The notes: a model not told the origin generated them from the letters alone. Shown: positions 37,301 to 45,804, counted from the stretch's first letter. The stretch is DNA of 64,000 nt from an archaeon (GCA_028279825.1 JANQNA010000002.1:62001-126000), one strand, 5' to 3'. Made by a program: numbers and translations.

Positions 37301-37761
37301 TGCGCAAGAACTGGAAGATGAATTTCAAGGTCGAAGAAGACACGCATACACTACTGGTCAAGGATGTCGGGAAAAACAGTGTCCAGATAGTTGTGTCATC
37401 TGATCCGCAGGAAGCTACACTGACTGTGGGAGAGGAGAAACTCTTTGAGCTGGACGGCGACAATTATTATGACGTTTCTGTTAAGCTGAATTCTTTAGAG
37501 GATTCATGGGCTGACCTGACCGTCAAGTCTGTCCACATTGAGATAGAAGTAATACCGGAGGTACCTGAAACACCACCGACACCTCCCGTAACACAACCAC
37601 CTGCAACAGAACCAGTTATAGAGACGACTCCAGAAGAAACAAAGTATGAATGGAAGTGGGAAGATCTGATCATAGTCATTGTCATAATACTGATATTCGT
37701 ATTTCTTGCCAAATCCGGCTGGGAAAGACATCTGTGGAAACAGAAAGCACAGAAGATTTAG
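34306..37761 (+). CDS. Surface protein with 11-residue repeats, Ig-like domains and C-terminal anchor
   Basis: An 1151-residue exported protein starting at the ATG at 34306, 28 nt after a TTTATATA box; TTG at 34291 is unlikely. A signal peptide (GIAILYVGLLLILIVGTSAYA) is followed by nine 11-residue repeats (consensus SDAESAAQQAA), a hendecad pattern expected to form a coiled-coil stalk. A long beta-rich region follows, with Ig-like domains near 700-1000 (FTPPTVSIDYPLNTTYN; VNPEISFSGGTPADYASL). Then come a Pro/Thr linker (PETPPTPPVTQPPATEP) and a helix (LIIVIVIILIFVFLA). A structural or adhesive surface role is inferred. It converges with the minus-strand gene, overlapping 4 nt. Confidence 0.86.
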   Translation: MGRGIAILYVGLLLILIVGTSAYADDCDQACSDAESAAQQAASDAESAAQQAASDAESAAQQAASDAGSAAQQAGSDAESASQQSESDAASIKRQKESDAESAAQQAASDLESFVQQVESDLKSKIRETRGRNARLDVVSEVENGEMVQKVKFRGTGVESQFELESVEDGAARVRLSDGNYQDIDVMPSTAFRIAMQRLKSQDLDIQLQESGDIAAVYVAKADKTVKLLGLFDVQHDLEVTVNAENGDIEFETPWWWFLVQEVDEISDLDLQLIKPIQDIVLVKNEIKTINLDNYFLNAESYYFLDANNVKLDINEAMLTIFPDTNWVGTTSVKIVANREDDSLATTFNVIATEDNVTVQTVQYEAVLNEPVRWKKKVSLDGTERITLKLPKSSENIAAKSDVGPVNILSQRDTNDDIEIDIEDDNYEVEYYTEAPSSVEEDISEGKKRITIVGSEEVHYTDILAFQRLPMEVPADSVRLFHIKDGRTEVQLDKYDVNENGLVDYVEWIVPMLSNETYELEFDILNIQSYPTVGGNWTVVFNTTGTANLTISAINGTTYGGDLTPLELRCGNNARSFSWQGNIVDYTDWECGELGFWTVKVLTTGVHIQEFNFGGLIGHAYNFASENISFVPPTPLNNSAQNENWIFVNISSQENLNDSLLEWGNSSGYFNLSMSSTSAVNWYRNMTSLEEGSYDFTVWAQNGTVNVTVWIQSVRRFVTLDFTPPTVSIDYPLNTTYNINVSQLDYTSSGVYCWYSTDGGATNSSAISCLTDFTDVNSAEGSNTWTVYSNDSAGNINSSSVSFFKDTVNPEISFSGGTPADYASLSQDYVYVNVSFNEADLGNVTFYIYNEGGLVDSETYTTATYSVNWTGLDDGVYNYEVNMTDAASNENSTGRRFITLDTTLPVITFSCSKYSLALREALSCSCSAVDNIDQNPVVTYTVNPSTSKVGAFDTMCVAVDQTGNADSKTLEYKVSVRSEGYPDYSVSSEKLEEGYDRKLRKNWKMNFKVEEDTHTLLVKDVGKNSVQIVVSSDPQEATLTVGEEKLFELDGDNYYDVSVKLNSLEDSWADLTVKSVHIEIEVIPEVPETPPTPPVTQPPATEPVIETTPEETKYEWKWEDLIIVIVIILIFVFLAKSGWERHLWKQKAQKI
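34399..34695 (+). repeat. Nine tandem 33-bp repeats encoding hendecads
   Basis: Units of 33 bp encode SDAESAAQQAA-like 11-mers. Units 1-3 are nearly identical in DNA, units 4-6 diverge, and unit 7 again matches unit 1 at the DNA level (GATGCCGAATCAGCAGCACA), which points to recent duplication or conversion. Units 8-9 keep only the period. Confidence 0.9.
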
Positions 37762-38435
37762 ACTTTATGTTTAGTGTTTTTTATTACTCTGAACAAACCC
37801 TCGATTGCTTCTTCCATATATCCTGCTTCTATTAATGCCGTTTTCTTTTCAATATCGTCCATCGGGGTTCTTATTATTTCCCTTATTTTCGTTCCCGATA
37901 TGTTTTCCATGCGTGGCATTTCTGAATGTACGATCTTTAGACCAGAATCACTAAACTTCTTCAGTTTCTTGTTGCTCCATCCTCCATATGTGTTTACGAG
38001 ATTGGGTACTCTTTTGTCCAAGGTCCATTTGTCTTTTGTTATCTCAAATGGAGAGAAATCATATCTTGTTTCCGGAATTCCCAGTTTTTTGAACAGAGAG
38101 CGAAATATCTCCACCCGTTCTTCGTAAGTGAAAGGATTATTAATGGTCTTGCTTCTGTGTGGGGACTCTTGTGCATCAGTTTCTGTTAAGTATGGATTGG
38201 TTATCAGTATCATAACTTTTTCAGCTATTATGAATGCATTCGAGATGTATGTTTGAAAATGACTTTTGTGTAACGGTGGCTGGAATCTTCCATGTACTGT
38301 TATTTCAGGTATCCGGAATGCTTTGAATTTGTCAAGATCTAATTTCATGTACGTTATTTCGATGTTTTTCACAGGCTTTTTCTCGAGAATTTCTCTTAAC
38401 AGACTTTGACTAACCATGTTAATGCACTCACACAT
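37758..38435 (-). CDS. Nicotinamide-nucleotide adenylyltransferase-like protein
   Basis: A 225-residue nucleotidyltransferase of the HIGH superfamily that would make NAD from NMN and ATP. The ATP site is GRFQPPLHKSH near residue 50 (usual form GRFQPFHxGH; here a one-residue insertion and Ser replace the usual spacing). The C-terminal ISGTKIREI matches the ISxTxxR motif. About 45 residues precede the core, longer than archaeal NadM (~170). The first ATG (38435) overlaps the prf1 stop; the ATG at 38417 is a possible alternative. It is the last gene of valS-prf1-this. Substrate is inferred; a related adenylyltransferase is possible. Confidence 0.82.
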   Translation of the reverse strand: MCECINMVSQSLLREILEKKPVKNIEITYMKLDLDKFKAFRIPEITVHGRFQPPLHKSHFQTYISNAFIIAEKVMILITNPYLTETDAQESPHRSKTINNPFTYEERVEIFRSLFKKLGIPETRYDFSPFEITKDKWTLDKRVPNLVNTYGGWSNKKLKKFSDSGLKIVHSEMPRMENISGTKIREIIRTPMDDIEKKTALIEAGYMEEAIEGLFRVIKNTKHKV

Positions 38436-39606
38436 GATATCTAAGCAAACCGCCTACTCCGCCTAATTCCAGAAATTGTTTGCCTTCGCGCGTGTCTGAA
38501 GAAACTACAATCAATGCGCTCCCGAATTGTTCTGCTATCTCTTCAAGGTGCTCTGCAATTTCCTTTTCACCCATTATGCTGAATCCTTTTTCACTTGCTT
38601 TCATATCCGAGAATATGACCTTGCTTTCCTGGGTCTGGCTGTTGAATAATTCATAGACCTTTGTCTTGCAGTTTTCACTGACGATTACCTTGTCAACCGC
38701 TCCTGCTTCCATTTTCTTGATTACCTCTTCAACTCCGTAAACCGCTTTTCCATGAGGTTTTTGTAATTCCGTTAAAAAACTCTGGAGAAGCTTCTTTTCT
38801 TTGGTTACTTCTTCCTCCTTCAGAAGCAGATCAGCCTTTTCTATTGTTTCCTGAAGACCAAATTCTCCCGTGTAGCTCGTGTCAATTATTCCTATAACCT
38901 TTTTCTTCACATCCGTATGCAGATAATCTTCCTTCATGAACATTTCCTTTATCGGACCGGAGCCGGAAACCATGATACCCAGAACTTCCTTGTGCTCTTC
39001 GAATACTTTATTGGAAGCTTCGCCAACCTGCTTTAACCAGTCGTTAAGCATGCCTTCACGGACACGAGAGAAACGTTGAGAACTTTGTCCGCCGGCACGT
39101 GTTTTGCCGGGTACAATAGAATCGAAGTGAACCACCGGTTCAAGTTTTTTTCCTTTCAGGAAGGCGATATCAGCTTCACTCTTATCGAGACAAATGATAC
39201 CATAAATCTGCTTTTCCTTGACCATGTCTTCCAGAGGCTCTAAAACAAAGTTCTGGTCACACCAGTACATCTTTACCTTTATTTCTTCAGGAGGATCAAC
39301 AACCCATAACTGAATATCTGTTGTGCCTTCCTTCTCGGATACATTACCGGCAAAGAGGGCAACACCTAACTCCGGTGTTTTCTTGTAATTCTGAAGCTGA
39401 CGCAGTATCTTGTCGAGTGCAGATGTCACATTCTTACGGACAGGCTTGGACTTGATATTTTCTGCCGTGCTCTGCTCGTTGCGTAGCTGATTGGAAATCT
39501 CGTGAATGTTCGCACCTACGGGTACGTATACTGTGACTAATTCAGTGTGACGGCCTTTTATCGCTGCCAGTTCCTTTATCGTCTTCTTTAATGCTATTTT
39601 TGACAT
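38428..39606 (-). CDS. prf1: Peptide chain release factor aRF1
   Basis: A 392-residue archaeal/eukaryotic class I release factor. The stop-codon recognition motif NIKS is present near residue 50 (AENIKSKPVRKNV) and the hydrolysis motif GGQ near residue 170 (TRAGGQSSQRFSR). The C-terminal domain is complete. The ATG lies inside the last codons of valS and its own stop overlaps the next gene, so this is a tightly coupled translation operon. Confidence 0.97.
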   Translation of the reverse strand: MSKIALKKTIKELAAIKGRHTELVTVYVPVGANIHEISNQLRNEQSTAENIKSKPVRKNVTSALDKILRQLQNYKKTPELGVALFAGNVSEKEGTTDIQLWVVDPPEEIKVKMYWCDQNFVLEPLEDMVKEKQIYGIICLDKSEADIAFLKGKKLEPVVHFDSIVPGKTRAGGQSSQRFSRVREGMLNDWLKQVGEASNKVFEEHKEVLGIMVSGSGPIKEMFMKEDYLHTDVKKKVIGIIDTSYTGEFGLQETIEKADLLLKEEEVTKEKKLLQSFLTELQKPHGKAVYGVEEVIKKMEAGAVDKVIVSENCKTKVYELFNSQTQESKVIFSDMKASEKGFSIMGEKEIAEHLEEIAEQFGSALIVVSSDTREGKQFLELGGVGGLLRYHV

Positions 39607-41945
39607 GAAAACTCACCATAGTTTAGTTTTTCTATTTTGTGCGTGGCTATCAGATCCTTTTCGATAACCCTGAATTTTTCCGGTATTGTCGTTGCGCTTA
39701 GCGCAGACTTTAATGAAAGCCCGTTGTCCTTTTTGAACTTCCATATCCTGCTGTTCAGATCCATCAGGTCTTCTTTTGTAAAATCCGTAAACGGATTCAC
39801 GTTTGCCGGTTTAGGGAATTTTGATATATGAATATCTTTGTCCCGCAGGTCTTTATAGAGCTTTGAAGTGATAAATGGAATAATCGGACACAACAGCTTC
39901 AGCAAGGTGTCCAGACAATAGTGTAATGTATATAGAGCAGCCTGCTGTTCGCTTTTCGTGAATTTATCCTCCTGGTTGTACGCACGGTTCTTTACCAGCT
40001 CTAAATAATGAGAGGCGAATGTTTCCCACAGGAAATTCTTCAGGAGCACAGCCGGGTTATGGAAATCATACTTTTCATAGTGCTTTTTTGAGTAGTCAAC
40101 AAGCTTGTTCATCTCGTCAACAATCCACATATCCAATGGCTGGTATCGGGCTTCACCCGTGTAGGGAAACATTGAGATGAAACGTGACACGTTCCACAGC
40201 TTTGTCAGAGTTTTCGTTGCGCCTTCTATCCTCTGGAATGAACACTTCAGATCACTTTCAGTTATGTTGCCCTCAACAGCGCACCATAATCGAAACGGTT
40301 CAGCACCGTATCTTTCCAGTATTTTGTGAGGATCAATGACGTTGCCCAGGCTTTTGGACATTTTCTTTCCCTTTTCGTCGACAACATGATGATGTATCCA
40401 GACAACTTCAAAGATTGGTTTGTCAATGAGAAGTTTTGCCTTTAGCAAGGTGTAATACAACCAGGTACGCACTATTTCTTTTCCCTGCGGTCGCAGGGTA
40501 CATGGCGGTTTGAAATCATCTGTACCATATTTTAGAATGTGCAACGGTGAGTTAGATGAGTCAAACCATGTATCCAGGACCCGTTCCTCTCCTTTGGCTT
40601 CTTTGCCACACTTTTTGCACTTTTTCTTCTCCTTCCACGGCTGCACGTACTTGCCTTTTTCACCAACAATGATTTCACCGCATTCACAGCGCCATAAAGG
40701 AACTTCTGTGGCATAATATCTCCTCCTGGATATTGGCCAATCAATACTTACGGAATCAATCCAGTCCAGTAAAATCTGACGGCTTCGCGGTGCAAAGAAG
40801 TTTACTTTCTTGGCTATTTCCTTCATTTCACCTTTTAGGTGAACCTGTTTCAGATAAAGCTCGGGCATTGAGATAAATTCAACAGGGTCTTTTGAACGTT
40901 CGCATATAGGCGTTCTATGTGCCATCTTTCTCTGTTTGACAAGCAAATCATGTTTCTTTAATTCATTTATTACCTTTTCCCTGGCTTCTTTGACCTTCAA
41001 ACCCTCCAGAATACCTGCATTCTTGTTCATTTTACCGTCTTTGTTAATGGCTATTACAGGTTCTAGTTTCATCTCGCGGAAGAACCGGATATCTGTCTGA
41101 TCACCCATGGAACACATCATCATTAGCCCGGTTCCTTTTTCCATGTCCGCGTAAGGATGGGCCTTTATCGGGACTTCCTTGTTGAATACAGGTGTCATGG
41201 CTGTTTTCCCCTCGAGATATTTATATCTCGTGTCCTCAGGATTGTAGACAATCATTGCACACGTACAAATTAACTCAGGACGAGTTGTGCCTATAATTAT
41301 TTCTTCGTCAGTCTCGCGTACACGGAACCGTATATCGTTGAATGTAGAAGGCAAATCAGCATACTCTATCTCCGCGTCGGCTATTGTTGTTCCACAGCCG
41401 GGACAGAAGTTGTTTATCCGTTCGTCCTCGTATATGAGTCCCTGGTTCCACAGGTCAATGAAAGTTGCCTGCGTTAGTGCACGATACTCTGGTGAGTCGG
41501 TGAGATACATATCACCTGGCTTGGGTCCGACATTCCATGAGTTGAAGCTTATACCCAACTGAAGAAACGAGTCGATTGATTCACCACTTGCCTCTTCCAG
41601 GAGCTTCTTACATTTGTCAATGAATTCTTCCCTTGGTGTATCCACAACAGAAATATTGAATCTTTTTTCAGCGGCCATCTCGATGGGTAAACCATTACGG
41701 TCCAGGCCTAACGGAAATAAAACAGAATCACCCATCATCCTGTGGAACCGCGCGAACATGTCCATTATTGTATATGTGGTTGCGTGTCCTATGTGTACAG
41801 GTGTGTTAACGTAAGGCGGCGGTGTATCTATTGAGAACACTTTGCCCTTTTTCAAGAATTTATAATCCTTGTGCTTCTTCCAGTTCTCGAAAATCGGCTT
41901 TTCCATATCCTTAGACCAATTCTTGTCTTCGATTTTAGATTCCAT
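39594..41945 (-). CDS. valS: Valyl-tRNA synthetase
   Basis: A 783-residue class Ia synthetase. HIGH is seen in PPYVNTPVHIGHATTY near residue 48 and KMSKS in KGKKMSKSLGNVIDP near residue 520. The editing domain has the ValRS-type GTTRPEL rather than the IleRS WTTTPWT, and zinc-binding Cys pairs occur twice (CPGCGT; CECGE...CKKCGKE). RTPICERSKDPVEFISMPE is typical of the archaeal ValRS subgroup. It is short and lacks the long C-terminal coiled coil of bacterial ValRS. GAGGT just before the ATG supports the start. Two hairpins lie upstream. Confidence 0.92.
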   Translation of the reverse strand: MESKIEDKNWSKDMEKPIFENWKKHKDYKFLKKGKVFSIDTPPPYVNTPVHIGHATTYTIMDMFARFHRMMGDSVLFPLGLDRNGLPIEMAAEKRFNISVVDTPREEFIDKCKKLLEEASGESIDSFLQLGISFNSWNVGPKPGDMYLTDSPEYRALTQATFIDLWNQGLIYEDERINNFCPGCGTTIADAEIEYADLPSTFNDIRFRVRETDEEIIIGTTRPELICTCAMIVYNPEDTRYKYLEGKTAMTPVFNKEVPIKAHPYADMEKGTGLMMMCSMGDQTDIRFFREMKLEPVIAINKDGKMNKNAGILEGLKVKEAREKVINELKKHDLLVKQRKMAHRTPICERSKDPVEFISMPELYLKQVHLKGEMKEIAKKVNFFAPRSRQILLDWIDSVSIDWPISRRRYYATEVPLWRCECGEIIVGEKGKYVQPWKEKKKCKKCGKEAKGEERVLDTWFDSSNSPLHILKYGTDDFKPPCTLRPQGKEIVRTWLYYTLLKAKLLIDKPIFEVVWIHHHVVDEKGKKMSKSLGNVIDPHKILERYGAEPFRLWCAVEGNITESDLKCSFQRIEGATKTLTKLWNVSRFISMFPYTGEARYQPLDMWIVDEMNKLVDYSKKHYEKYDFHNPAVLLKNFLWETFASHYLELVKNRAYNQEDKFTKSEQQAALYTLHYCLDTLLKLLCPIIPFITSKLYKDLRDKDIHISKFPKPANVNPFTDFTKEDLMDLNSRIWKFKKDNGLSLKSALSATTIPEKFRVIEKDLIATHKIEKLNYGEFSCQK

Positions 41946-41961
41946 TTCAGTACCTCATGAT

Positions 41962-42015
41962 ACCCTGCTATGATATTTTAACAATAAAGAAGCAGGGTGC
42001 TAGATCACTCTAGCA
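41962..42015. other. Two adjacent inverted repeats upstream of valS
   Basis: ACCCTGCT (41962-41969) pairs with AGCAGGGT (41991-41998) around an A/T-rich 21-nt loop. TGCTAGA-TCAC-TCTAGCA (41998-42015) is a second perfect 7-bp hairpin sharing one base with the first. They lie between the glycosyltransferase stop and the valS start, both on the minus strand. They could be a terminator of the former, a leader structure of valS, or an operator. Confidence 0.5.
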
Positions 42016-42120
42016 ACAGCTAAACCACTACGTAGACATAATCAACAGATTTTTTATTATGTTCTGTGGGGTTTACCTTCATAGAAATAATTGTATGTGC
42101 AATACTTATATACGGAATCC

Positions 42121-43020
42121 TTATGCCGGTTTTTCTATGCTTTCTGTTATCGGATCCAGTACAAATCCTGTATCCAGTACAACTGATTTCCTTACGATAT
42201 CTCTCACAGGCCTCAATAATCTTTTTACGGGCTCTGGTAAGAACGTGTGCGGTCTTTTAATCATCTCCGCGTACATTTCCATCCTGGGTTTTCTGTGCTT
42301 CCCGTAAAAGTAGGCCCTATCAGATGGTATTTGACCGCTTTGAAGATAATCACCGGTTACGCTGTTGTCGTGATTTCTGTAATAATGCAAGACTTTCGGG
42401 ACCAAAACAATTTGTCCTGGTTCAAGTTGCTCCAAGACTCTTACAGTGAAGTCCCTGTCTTCTCCATAACCCAAATTTTCGTCAAACAAACCAACTTCAT
42501 CCAGAAGACTTTTTCTCAACATGAGTCCTTGATGGGGAAAGTCAATACTCCATGCACCTTTTAATCTATTTGCTGCTTCTTTTGGGATTTCTGTGCCAAC
42601 ACCTTTCTCTATACATTTTGGCTGCATATGAGCATCACATACACCCATCCATGAATATACTGCCATTGAATCTTCTATTGCCCCTACCTTTTCCCTTATG
42701 TTATCGGGGTGGTGCATATCATCAGAATGAAGAAATGTCACAAGCTCTACTTCTGGCATGTTATCGAGCATGGATATGCCGTGATTGAGTGCCGTAGATG
42801 CTCCTACTTTTTGTCCAGGAGTTCTTTCCCGTCTGTTATATATTATTCTTTCATCCGTATAACGACCAACTACTTCTGGTGTGCTGTCTGTTGATCCGTC
42901 ATCAACTACTATATATCTAAAATCTTCGTATGTTTGAGCAAGTACACTACGCATTGTTTTTTCCAGTAATCCATTATCCCCACGATTATACGTAGGTGTT
43001 ATTATAGCCACTTTTGCCAT
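42121..43020 (-). CDS. Family 2 glycosyltransferase
   Basis: A 299-residue GT-A fold transferase. The N-terminus has the nucleotide-sugar site AIITPTYNRG and VVDDGSTD, the DxD-like HSDDMHH near residue 97, and YGEDRDFTVRVLE near residue 190, the ED acid motif of GT2 enzymes. No membrane helix is present, so it acts at the cytoplasmic side. TTTTTAAAC 25 nt before the ATG gives a leaderless start. A likely role is glycan synthesis for the many surface proteins here, but the sugar is unknown. Confidence 0.92.
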   Translation of the reverse strand: MAKVAIITPTYNRGDNGLLEKTMRSVLAQTYEDFRYIVVDDGSTDSTPEVVGRYTDERIIYNRRERTPGQKVGASTALNHGISMLDNMPEVELVTFLHSDDMHHPDNIREKVGAIEDSMAVYSWMGVCDAHMQPKCIEKGVGTEIPKEAANRLKGAWSIDFPHQGLMLRKSLLDEVGLFDENLGYGEDRDFTVRVLEQLEPGQIVLVPKVLHYYRNHDNSVTGDYLQSGQIPSDRAYFYGKHRKPRMEMYAEMIKRPHTFLPEPVKRLLRPVRDIVRKSVVLDTGFVLDPITESIEKPA

Positions 43021-43053
43021 AACCAGAAATTTTTCGAAATGTTTAAAAAGTGA

Positions 43054-43848
43054 TTATTTTTTGTATTTTGTTACCTGAAGTGTTTTAAGGTCAACAGTCA
43101 TGAAATCTTCGGCATGAATTGTCTTTACTTTCACAGCATCCTGGACTATCTTTTCCTGTTTCCACATATTTGATCTTAACATCCAGAGATTCAGGTGAGA
43201 AATAATTATCAAATCTGGCTTGTCTTTCATGGCATTTACCAGTTTTATCAGATTATCTATGCTCATGTACTTGTGTGGCTGCGGGTTCTGGCCCTTGGGT
43301 ATGATTACATTGGCTATCAGAACGGTACAACCATCGAAGTATTTTTCCATGCCCCTAAAGTAAGAACCGTCAGAAGTGTAGCCAACATCAATGTTTTCGG
43401 CTCTGATTCGAAAACCTACGGTCGGGTCATAGTGATCGGCCTTTGTGACGTTAATTTCCACATCATTTATCTTTACTTTGTCACCTGCCTTCACGGCGTG
43501 GACTTTTGATTTTCTCTGGTGAAAAACAGATATACAAGGAAAATAATCAACTTTTGATTTTGTGACTTTCTTGTCCTTGACGCAGTGCTGTTCTGCAATG
43601 AGAAATGGTTTTTCTATTGCATCCAAGTATGCATTAGCATCTGTACAGTGATCCGGGTGTAAGTGAGACACTAAAACACCGTTCATCTTTTCAGGCTGGA
43701 ATCCCAAATGAATCGCGTGGTATAAAGAACCCGGTCCCGGGTCGACTACGAACTTTGTTCCAAGATCAAAGAGCATACCACCTGTCTTTCTTACCTGTGT
43801 GGCCATCATCCTGCTTGATCCGCCTGAACCGAGAAATGTCAATTTCAT
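43054..43848 (-). CDS. MBL-fold metallo-hydrolase
   Basis: A 264-residue metallo-beta-lactamase-fold hydrolase. The zinc motif HLHPDH lies near residue 61, preceded by the typical FLGSGGSS start and VVDPGPG. Later ligands appear as DHYD (~138) and ISHLNL (~220). The sequence resembles the RNase Z/PhnP-like branch but lacks features that would fix the substrate. Leaderless ATG with ACTTAAAT ahead. Confidence 0.88.
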   Translation of the reverse strand: MKLTFLGSGGSSRMMATQVRKTGGMLFDLGTKFVVDPGPGSLYHAIHLGFQPEKMNGVLVSHLHPDHCTDANAYLDAIEKPFLIAEQHCVKDKKVTKSKVDYFPCISVFHQRKSKVHAVKAGDKVKINDVEINVTKADHYDPTVGFRIRAENIDVGYTSDGSYFRGMEKYFDGCTVLIANVIIPKGQNPQPHKYMSIDNLIKLVNAMKDKPDLIIISHLNLWMLRSNMWKQEKIVQDAVKVKTIHAEDFMTVDLKTLQVTKYKK

Positions 43849-43879
43849 AGAAAAGAATATTCACGGAAGAATTTAAGTA

Positions 43880-44119
43880 TTATGCGAAACCCTTTTTTGC
43901 TATTTCTTTTTTCATTTCGGTAAGATCGACAGGTTTCTCAAGCCAGAATCCGCCTGTCATGGGATCTCCACCTGGCAACGAATAGCTCTCTGTGTTTGTA
44001 GGCTGCGAAATCCTTTTTTCTGAGGTAAGTTTGAATAAACCTATTTCATAAGGTCTAAGTAGCTGTGTAGTTGCACCATCTTTTGTTCTGAAGAATAATG
44101 CACCCTGGTATTGTAACAT
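43880..44119 (-). CDS. Small hypothetical protein
   Basis: A 79-residue protein from the ATG at 44119 (MLQYQGALFFRTKDG), chosen because CATAAATATG lies about 26 nt upstream; the longer frame from 44137 would start inside the promoter region. The promoter sits on the end of the methyltransferase gene. No family recognised; the middle is rich in Ser/Thr/Pro/Gly. Confidence 0.65.
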   Translation of the reverse strand: MLQYQGALFFRTKDGATTQLLRPYEIGLFKLTSEKRISQPTNTESYSLPGGDPMTGGFWLEKPVDLTEMKKEIAKKGFA

Positions 44120-44143
44120 AAGAATACCATATAGCAAACATAT

Positions 44144-45229
44144 TTATGCTTTTTTCAGGATGAGCAGACTCTCTCTCAGAACACCTACTTTCTTTGTTCT
44201 GTCCTTTAAAGCAAAACGTTTATTTAGGACGAACACCCTTTCAACTTCAAAACCAGCTTTGCTGGCCAGCCAGCACGTAAGAAAGTCACTTTCTATTTCC
44301 TTGTCAATGTAGGCATTGCCTATGACTATAGCAAGATTTGCACCTGGTTTGCATACTCTATGCAACTCTTTGAGCACTTTTTCCATGTCTTCAAAATATT
44401 TCTCTTCCGTGTTCTCCAGAAATGACCTCATCGGTGTTACGTTTCTCAGCTTCATGAAGTAGTCTTCTATTGCATAAAGTTTGGTATAATCAATATTGTT
44501 CAGATATGGCGGTGACGTGATCACAGCATCTATGCTCTCGTCAGCAATGTCCATTTTTCGTGAATCACACTGCATGATATTTACTTTGCCGGTTAGTCTT
44601 TCAGATTCAACGTCCTTGAGCATTCTGTACACGATACGACGGAACAAATGACGTAGCGGCGGTGTTGGGTGCTTCTTCATCTTTATTACACCACCGTCTT
44701 TCCAGGCGTAGCTGACCTTTATGGACGCGTTTAGCAATGCTAAAGTGAAGAAGTCTTTATTCTCTATACGGTTTATGCTGCTAATGAAGAAAGCAATATC
44801 GTTAAGCGCATATTTGTTAATCATTTTTCTCATGATTTTCGGGAATTCCATGTCTACTTTTCTGTATTTCCCGCGGAATAGTATCTTTGCTTCTTTCCGA
44901 AGCTCCTCTGCATCATACTTGGATGTTTTTACCTTAGAAGCGAATATGGCTGTAGGAAGTACATCTAATCCTACAGAATCAATACCTTTCTGACTGCAGG
45001 CTACCAAGGTTGTTCCGGAGCCGCAGAAGGGGTCTAGAACGACGGAGCTTTGCTCCGTATTGAACATCTCTAACAGCTTTTCTACAAGTTCTTTTGCGAA
45101 ACCTTCCTTGTAGTAGAACCAATTGTATATAGGTAGGGTCTTGTTTGGTACGAATGTTGCCAGCTCACGCCATTCTGGCTGCTCAACTACCTTGTGTGTA
45201 AGTTCTTTTCGAAATTCCTCGTATTCCAT
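44144..45229 (-). CDS. Orphan site-specific DNA methyltransferase (N4-cytosine type)
   Basis: A 361-residue methyltransferase with the SAM motif DPFCGSGTT near residue 65 and the catalytic TSPPYLNNIDY near residue 238. TSPPY favours N4-cytosine over N6-adenine methylation, and the motif order (FxGxG first, PPY later) fits the alpha class. No restriction endonuclease lies nearby, so it may be a solitary regulatory methylase; a nucleic-acid methylase acting on RNA cannot be fully excluded. TTTAAAAAC lies 25 nt before the ATG and is shared with cmk. Confidence 0.87.
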   Translation of the reverse strand: MEYEEFRKELTHKVVEQPEWRELATFVPNKTLPIYNWFYYKEGFAKELVEKLLEMFNTEQSSVVLDPFCGSGTTLVACSQKGIDSVGLDVLPTAIFASKVKTSKYDAEELRKEAKILFRGKYRKVDMEFPKIMRKMINKYALNDIAFFISSINRIENKDFFTLALLNASIKVSYAWKDGGVIKMKKHPTPPLRHLFRRIVYRMLKDVESERLTGKVNIMQCDSRKMDIADESIDAVITSPPYLNNIDYTKLYAIEDYFMKLRNVTPMRSFLENTEEKYFEDMEKVLKELHRVCKPGANLAIVIGNAYIDKEIESDFLTCWLASKAGFEVERVFVLNKRFALKDRTKKVGVLRESLLILKKA

Positions 45230-45249
45230 GTCAAGTTTTTTGATGTTAT

Positions 45250-45259
45250 GTTTTTAAAC
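45250..45259. promoter_or_regulatory. Symmetric TATA box shared by the DNA methyltransferase and cmk
   Basis: GTTTTTAAAC lies about 25 nt from the ATG at 45229 (minus) and about 26 nt from the ATG at 45280 (plus). It is the third case in the window of divergent starts about 50-55 nt apart with one visible TATA box. Confidence 0.6.
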
Positions 45260-45279
45260 GACGCTCACCAGTGATAATT

Positions 45280-45804
45280 ATGGTAGTTATTGTGATATCG
45301 GGCAAACCCGGTGCAGGTACGTCTACAGTTGGTAAACTTGTTGCTAAAAGACTGAAACTGAAACATTTTTCTACTGGCGACTACTATAAGAGAAAAATCG
45401 CCAAAAGTAAGAGCCATTCTGTCAAGGCGTTGGCAACCAAAGAAGGTTCTTCAAAAACATCGCATAAAGCTATTGACAAAATGCAGGCTGATCTGGCCAG
45501 GAAGGGAAATATTGTCATAATAAGCAAGCTTGGAATAAAGATGGTGAAAAATGACTTTTCTGTCTGGTTAAATGCAGGTATAGAAACAACAGCAAAGCGT
45601 ATGGCTAAGCAGGAAAAGATACCCCTAAAAGAAGCAAGAAAACTGATAAAGGAAAGATATGCTAACGAAAGAAAGATGTTTAAAAAGATTTATGGATTTG
45701 ACACATTTTCTCAGGAACGCATGGCTGATTTAGTGATAAACACGAGCAACAAGACACCTAAAAAGATTACTGACACAATTATCAAGAAACTAAAAGATCT
45801 ATAG
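45280..45804 (+). CDS. cmk: Cytidylate kinase (archaeal type)
   Basis: A 174-residue P-loop nucleoside monophosphate kinase. The Walker A motif is SGKPGAGTSTVG and the sequence around KHFSTGDYYK matches archaeal CMP kinases, which phosphorylate CMP/dCMP. Length fits. The ATG at 45280 lies after GTGAT; the in-frame GTG at 45271 is inside that signal. A perfect hairpin begins at the stop codon and separates cmk from the tRNA-Ala gene. Confidence 0.9.
   Translation: MVVIVISGKPGAGTSTVGKLVAKRLKLKHFSTGDYYKRKIAKSKSHSVKALATKEGSSKTSHKAIDKMQADLARKGNIVIISKLGIKMVKNDFSVWLNAGIETTAKRMAKQEKIPLKEARKLIKERYANERKMFKKIYGFDTFSQERMADLVINTSNKTPKKITDTIIKKLKDL

Noticed and set aside
41946-42120. T-box riboswitch before valS
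   Set aside because: T-boxes are bacterial, and the antiterminator T-box sequence TGGN is not found in a suitable bulge.
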